Positions 61,064-64,000 of a stretch of DNA of 64,000 nt are shown piece after piece. Both the position numbers and the translations under genes were made by a program. The stretch spans positions 1,674,001-1,738,000 of the forward strand of contig CAZFPB010000001.1 of assembly GCA_964520985.1 (NCBI GenBank). Direction: 5' to 3'. Source of the stretch: CAYSGL01 sp964520985. GTDB taxonomy: Bacteria > Pseudomonadota > Alphaproteobacteria > Micavibrionales > Micavibrionaceae. The first letter of the stretch is position 1. Every line of letters starts with the position of its first letter. Below the pieces are notes generated by a model, which ran no database searches, was not told the origin of the DNA, and worked only from the letters and a program-made list of their open reading frames with translations.

Positions 61064-61762
61064 TTACCCGGCTTTTTTAGCACCAAAGCCAGCCAGAGAC
61101 CATGTTTTTTCCAATATCGGGCGGACTTCGGTGAGGCTGTCGACGATATGGTCGGGCGCGGCTTTGGCGAGGCGCTCGGCGTTCATCAGGCCGCCGGTTA
61201 TGGAGATGCCGAGCAGACCCAGATGGCGGGCCACATCGGGTTCTTCGTGACTATCGCCGATGATAAAGGTTTTGTCTGGGGTAAAGCCGTTGGCGTCCAT
61301 ATAGGCGGCCAGACGCATCTGTTTGGAAAGACCGCGCGCAATCGTGGCCTTTTCCCTGTTGCCCGAAATATAATCCATATACGGGGCGATGCCGAGACGC
61401 GCAACATCCTGCTGCAATTCGCTATCCAAATGATTGCTGAGGATCATCGTGTGGACGCCATGACTGTTCAACCAGTCGAGCAGATCGGTCGCACCATCGG
61501 CGATTCCGCAGGTTGCGCTTTCGCGTTTATAGGTTTCCACGAAGATGCGGCTGTTTTCATCCACCGAGCGCAGGTAGGTATCGGCATCGACGCCCATTTT
61601 TTCGTAGAAGTGGATCAGCGGAAAAGTGAAGGTTGCCTGTTCTTCTTCCAGCGTTATCGGCGCGATGCCGAAATAAGCGAGGCAGGCATTGGTCGCCTCA
61701 TGCGTGGCATGGGTGTCGTTGAACAGCGTACCGTTCCAGTCGAAAACAGCGAGATAGGTCAT
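61064..61762 (-). CDS. HAD-superfamily phosphatase between rplT and pheS
   Basis: A 232-residue HAD hydrolase. The first motif is VFDWNGTLFND, with Asn where many have the second Asp (DxN form). Motif II is LSNH and motif IV IIGDSHEEPDVA. The cap is helical as in subfamily IA. Phosphoglycolate phosphatase-like activity is possible; the substrate is unknown. The gene is inserted between rplT (after a terminator) and pheS, from which it is separated by 10 bases. Confidence 0.85.
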   Translation of the reverse strand: MTYLAVFDWNGTLFNDTHATHEATNACLAYFGIAPITLEEEQATFTFPLIHFYEKMGVDADTYLRSVDENSRIFVETYKRESATCGIADGATDLLDWLNSHGVHTMILSNHLDSELQQDVARLGIAPYMDYISGNREKATIARGLSKQMRLAAYMDANGFTPDKTFIIGDSHEEPDVARHLGLLGISITGGLMNAERLAKAAPDHIVDSLTEVRPILEKTWSLAGFGAKKAG

Positions 61763-61778
61763 GCCCCTTTATTGCAAA

Positions 61779-61811
61779 GAAAAACGGCCCCGGGAAGGGG
61801 CCGTTTTGAAT
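61779..61811 (-). terminator. Terminator after rpmI-rplT
   Basis: The stem AAAACGGCCCC/GGGGCCGTTTT lies between the rplT stop and the HAD gene start and is A/T-flanked on both sides. Confidence 0.9.
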
Positions 61812-61829
61812 TAGGGGTAATAACTGAAA

Positions 61830-62180
61830 CTATTTCAGCGCAGCTGCGGCTTGCTTGGCAATCGCGGCAAAGGCTGTTTCATCTTTCGCGGCGATGTCGG
61901 CCAGAACTTTGCGGTCCAGCTCGATACCGGCCTTTTTCAGGCCGTTCATCATGCGCGAGTAGGTGAGGCCATGCAGACGGGCGCCGGCATTGATACGCTG
62001 AATCCACAAAGCGCGGAAATTGCGTTTCTTTTGCTTGCGGCCGATATAGGCGTACTGACCTGCTTTTTCAACAGCCTGTACAGCCGTGCGGAAACAGTTC
62101 TTACGACGACCGTAGTAACCTTTGGCTTTTGCGAGAATTTTTTTGTGGCGGGAATTCGGTCCCGATTTTACGCGTGCCAT
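61830..62180 (-). CDS. rplT: Large ribosomal subunit protein bL20
   Basis: A 116-residue bL20, needed for early 50S assembly. The helical N-arm RHKKILAKAKGYYGRRKNCFRTAVQAVEKAGQYAYIGRKQKKRNFRALWIQRINA is complete, and the globular end has YSRMMNGLKKAGIELDRKVLADIA. The gene abuts rpmI without spacing. In E. coli and others L20 represses its own operon. Confidence 0.97.
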   Translation of the reverse strand: MARVKSGPNSRHKKILAKAKGYYGRRKNCFRTAVQAVEKAGQYAYIGRKQKKRNFRALWIQRINAGARLHGLTYSRMMNGLKKAGIELDRKVLADIAAKDETAFAAIAKQAAAALK

Positions 62181-62429
62181 CTATTGCGCTCCTTCAACTT
62201 TTTTAGCGGGCGGCTTTTGTTTTTTGGCGCGCGCGTAAGGCATGAAATTCTTAATCACTTTTTCCGCATCTGCTTTAAACATCAGCATGGTGCGGCGTGC
62301 TTTACGCTTCATGTCTTTGGATTTGTTCATCATCATGTGCGAAGTCTTGGCTTGTCCGGCCTTAACCTTGCCGCTTGCCGTCAGCTTGAAGCGCTTCTTG
62401 GCAGAGCTTTTGGTTTTCATTTTCGGCAT
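62181..62429 (-). CDS. rpmI: Large ribosomal subunit protein bL35, extended
   Basis: An 82-residue bL35; most are 64-66. The core PKMKTKSSAKKRFKLTASGKVKAGQAKTSHMM is normal, and the extra length is a C-terminal basic tail (RAKKQKPPAKKVEGAQ). The rplT start follows on the next base. infC, the usual upstream partner, is not here; rpmI has its own promoter region. Confidence 0.95.
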   Translation of the reverse strand: MPKMKTKSSAKKRFKLTASGKVKAGQAKTSHMMMNKSKDMKRKARRTMLMFKADAEKVIKNFMPYARAKKQKPPAKKVEGAQ

Positions 62430-62459
62430 TTTTTAACTCCTTGAAAGGATTGATAAAAA

Positions 62460-62535
62460 CACGATCGAGGCAGCCGTTTTCAGCCAGATCGTGCGGTAAT
62501 GGGGGTTTATAGCGTCAAAAAGGGCCGGAAATCAA
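62460..62535 (-). promoter_or_regulatory. rpmI-rplT promoter and leader hairpin
   Basis: On the minus strand TTGATT (62530-62535), an 18-base spacer and TATAAA (62506-62511) form a reasonable promoter. The transcript would then contain CACGATC (62487-62493) pairing with GATCGTG (62460-62466), a leader stem 31 bases before the rpmI start. Autoregulation by L20 through this leader is inferred from other bacteria only. Confidence 0.4.
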
Positions 62536-62621
62536 CACTTATTGTGCTTAAGGGATTACAAGTTTTCACAAGTTTGTCTACTTCGATCCGCGATTTTTAA
62601 TTTCCTTGCGGGCTCTTCCCA

Positions 62622-62646
62622 TGAAAAACGGGCGCAATACGCCCGC
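62622..62646 (-). terminator. Terminator after gpt
   Basis: The stem CGGGCG/CGCCCG with a CAATA loop is followed on the minus strand by TTTTTC, about 45 bases beyond the gpt stop. Confidence 0.8.
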
Positions 62647-62688
62647 TGATATAATCATATATAGCACAGACAGACGAAGAAGTCAGCC

Positions 62689-63192
62689 TTATTGGCGCGC
62701 CAGTGGTGTGGCGTACTGGTTTTCGAGGTCCCACGGGAAATGGACCCAGGTATCCTGGGAGACTTCGGTCACAAAGGTATCGACCAGCGGCGTGCCCTTG
62801 GGCTTGGCATAGATACAGGCGTAATGGGCGTTCGGGTACATCTCCCGGGCGACTTTGAACGTGGTGCCGGTATCGACGAGGTCGTCGATGATAATCCAGC
62901 CGAGGCCGCCGTCTTCATTGGCCATGTCGGGTTTTTTAAGAATTTGAACGCCGCCTTGTTCTTTGACGTCATAGGACGAGATGCAAAATGTCTCGATGGT
63001 GAGGATTTCCAGCTCGCGGGCCGCGATACAGGCCGGGACGAGGCCGCCGCGCGTCACGCCGATAATGCCCTTCCATTTGCCGCCTTCGAGCGGGCCTTTG
63101 CCCAGAAGGCGCCAGGCGAGGGCCTTGCCGTTGCGGTGGAGTTCGTCCCAGGAAACAGGGAAATCTTTGCGGTATGCGTCTGCTGTGCTCAT
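62689..63192 (-). CDS. gpt: Xanthine/guanine phosphoribosyltransferase
   Basis: A 167-residue salvage enzyme that makes XMP or GMP from the base and PRPP. The PRPP motif is IIIDDLVDTGTTFKVAREMYP. GGLVPACIAARELEI is the N-terminal loop, and TWVHFPWDLE near the end fits the Gpt family. The start at 63192 (MSTADAYRKDFPVSWDELH) is the family-typical one; the frame extends 12 codons further upstream. It complements the guaB/guaA de novo route in this window. Confidence 0.94.
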   Translation of the reverse strand: MSTADAYRKDFPVSWDELHRNGKALAWRLLGKGPLEGGKWKGIIGVTRGGLVPACIAARELEILTIETFCISSYDVKEQGGVQILKKPDMANEDGGLGWIIIDDLVDTGTTFKVAREMYPNAHYACIYAKPKGTPLVDTFVTEVSQDTWVHFPWDLENQYATPLARQ

Positions 63193-63234
63193 GCGTTCCG
63201 TTTTACGCAAGACCGCCCTTAAAGGCAATATGGC

Positions 63235-63492
63235 TTAGCGGGAGAGGTATGAGATGCGCTCTGGCTCGGCTTGGCCGTATTCCCGGGCGAACGGCTCCAT
63301 TTTGGCGCTGACGGCGAAGAGTTTGTCCTGCTGCTTGGCGCGGGTGGACATATCGCTGAAATGATCGATCTTGCCAGCGGTGGCATAAACGGCAACAACG
63401 CCGCCTGTGGCATCCTGCGCCTTGGCGAATAAATCGGTGGAATTGTACGTGGCGGTACCCATCATCGCCATGCCGAGAAGAACCAGTTTCAT
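63235..63492 (-). CDS. Hypothetical small protein
   Basis: An 85-residue protein with AAAAGGGGC before the ATG. It begins with a short hydrophobic stretch (MKLVLLGMAMMGTATY), perhaps an unusual or weak export signal, followed by a GG-VVAVYATAGKIDHFSDMSTRAKQQDKLF segment. No family is recognised. Its stop is 42 bases before the gpt start, in the same direction, so read-through into gpt is likely. Confidence 0.5.
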   Translation of the reverse strand: MKLVLLGMAMMGTATYNSTDLFAKAQDATGGVVAVYATAGKIDHFSDMSTRAKQQDKLFAVSAKMEPFAREYGQAEPERISYLSR

Positions 63493-63647
63493 GTTTTGCC
63501 CCTTTTGCTTGCCCTGTTATTTTTAGTTTCCCATAAATATTTAAAGGGGCCGTAAACTTTGCCTGCAATTAAAGGCATAATTTATCTCAAATTTTATCTA
63601 TCTGCTTTTTGCTTGAAGTAACCATCCTTGTGCCTGTAAGTGAGGAC

Positions 63648-64000
63648 ATGATTTTTGCGCGCCTCCTCATATTCTGCCTGTTGCTGACAGGGTTGCCGAA
63701 CGGATCGGCCCACGCGCAAAACGTAGCGCCCGTTGCCGCCCCAGCCCCCACTTTTTCGCCGGTGCTGATTGAGCTGTATACGGCCGAGCAATGTATGTAT
63801 TGCCCACCGGCGGATGAATTGCTGGCGAAGCTTACCGCGCTCCCGGGAATTATCGGTGTGGCGTGCCATGTCGATTATCTGGGGCCGGGCCAGTTAAAAC
63901 TCACCCGCCCTTTCTGCCGCCAGCGTCAGCAGAATTATATCACTCAAAAAGTCGCAAGTCGTACCTACACGCCGATGATGGTGATCAACGGGCGCTATGA
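63648..64000 (+). CDS. DUF1223 exported thioredoxin-like protein, partial
   Basis: I translated 117 codons that run off the window end. A signal peptide (1-23, ending AHA) is followed by the DUF1223 start PVLIELYTAEQCMYCPPADELLAKL, with a CMYC pair in the usual CxxC place, and GVACHVDYLG. RTYTPMMVINGR is the family signature before the cut. A GAGGA site precedes the ATG. Function is unknown; a thiol-redox role is inferred from the CxxC and fold. It is divergent from the small gene at 63235. Confidence 0.88.
   Translation, partial: MIFARLLIFCLLLTGLPNGSAHAQNVAPVAAPAPTFSPVLIELYTAEQCMYCPPADELLAKLTALPGIIGVACHVDYLGPGQLKLTRPFCRQRQQNYITQKVASRTYTPMMVINGRY

Noticed and set aside
60728..61966. A 412-residue plus-strand open frame opposite pheS and the HAD gene
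   Set aside because: Antisense of clear genes; no recognised domain and atypical composition.

Overview
This 64 kb stretch looks like chromosomal DNA of a free-living alphaproteobacterium. Evidence: a phasin with TGC-rich upstream sites, an NDUFA12-type complex I subunit, the neighbourhood NDUFA12 / DUF2155 / aat / accC / accB / aroQ, split heptose genes (rfaE1 and rfaE2), a D-Ala-D-Ala carboxypeptidase with a SPOR domain, and the blocks rpsF-rpsR-rplI-dnaB-alr, fabD-fabG-acpP-fabF-mltG and rpmI-rplT-pheS. I would guess a Micavibrio- or Rhodospirillales-like lineage, but no rRNA is present to confirm it. I see no insertion sequence, prophage, CRISPR array, tRNA or rRNA gene. Genes are tightly packed, with several overlapping convergent 3' ends.

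Layout. 0-3 kb: a truncated periplasmic LapG-like cysteine protease carrying a cytoplasmic MshEN-like N-terminus, divergent from ADP-heptose synthesis genes. 3-4 kb: a perfect Fur-type palindrome, a small winged-helix-like protein and a FlgO-type lipoprotein. 4-11 kb: D-Ala-D-Ala carboxypeptidase, phasin, clpS and clpA, with two members of a pseudopilin-like family on the minus strand. 10.7-16.9 kb: membrane pair DUF2157/GDYXXLXY, RidA, NDUFA12, mlaD, DUF2155, a diguanylate cyclase, aat and two unknown small genes. 16.9-22.6 kb (minus): accC, accB, aroQ, a copper chaperone, two DsbA-like proteins and an M48 protease. 22.5-33 kb: rlmE, a zeta-toxin-like protein without a P-loop lysine, guaB, acetyltransferases, two small exported proteins, an RsmB-type methyltransferase, a small accessory cluster (29.7-31.3 kb) and guaA. 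33-38.6 kb: a histone H1-like KPAAKK protein, M32 carboxypeptidase, thrC, an M16 protease and an acetyltransferase. 38.6-47.6 kb (minus): yqgE, PBP1A, mlaF, mlaE, alr, dnaB, rplI, rpsR, rpsF. 48.5-54.9 kb: fatty-acid synthesis, a Wzy/WaaL-like protein and mltG. 55.5-60 kb: a surface-polysaccharide group (asnB, GT4, divergent alkaline-phosphatase-fold protein). 60-64 kb: pheS, a HAD phosphatase, rplT, rpmI, gpt and a truncated DUF1223 gene.

How it fits together. Most of the window serves the envelope (heptose, Mla lipid transport, peptidoglycan, fatty acids, polysaccharide) and core information processing. ClpS, ClpA and Aat together supply a bacterial N-end-rule pathway. GuaB and GuaA supply GMP. 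The items most worth a second look are the MshEN-like/LapG-like fusion, the paired pseudopilin-like family with an F-x3-GGG-x2-W motif, the Fur-box gene, the zeta-like protein lacking its P-loop lysine, the dyad-bearing cluster near 30 kb, and the AlkP-fold protein with Asn at expected metal-ligand Asp positions.
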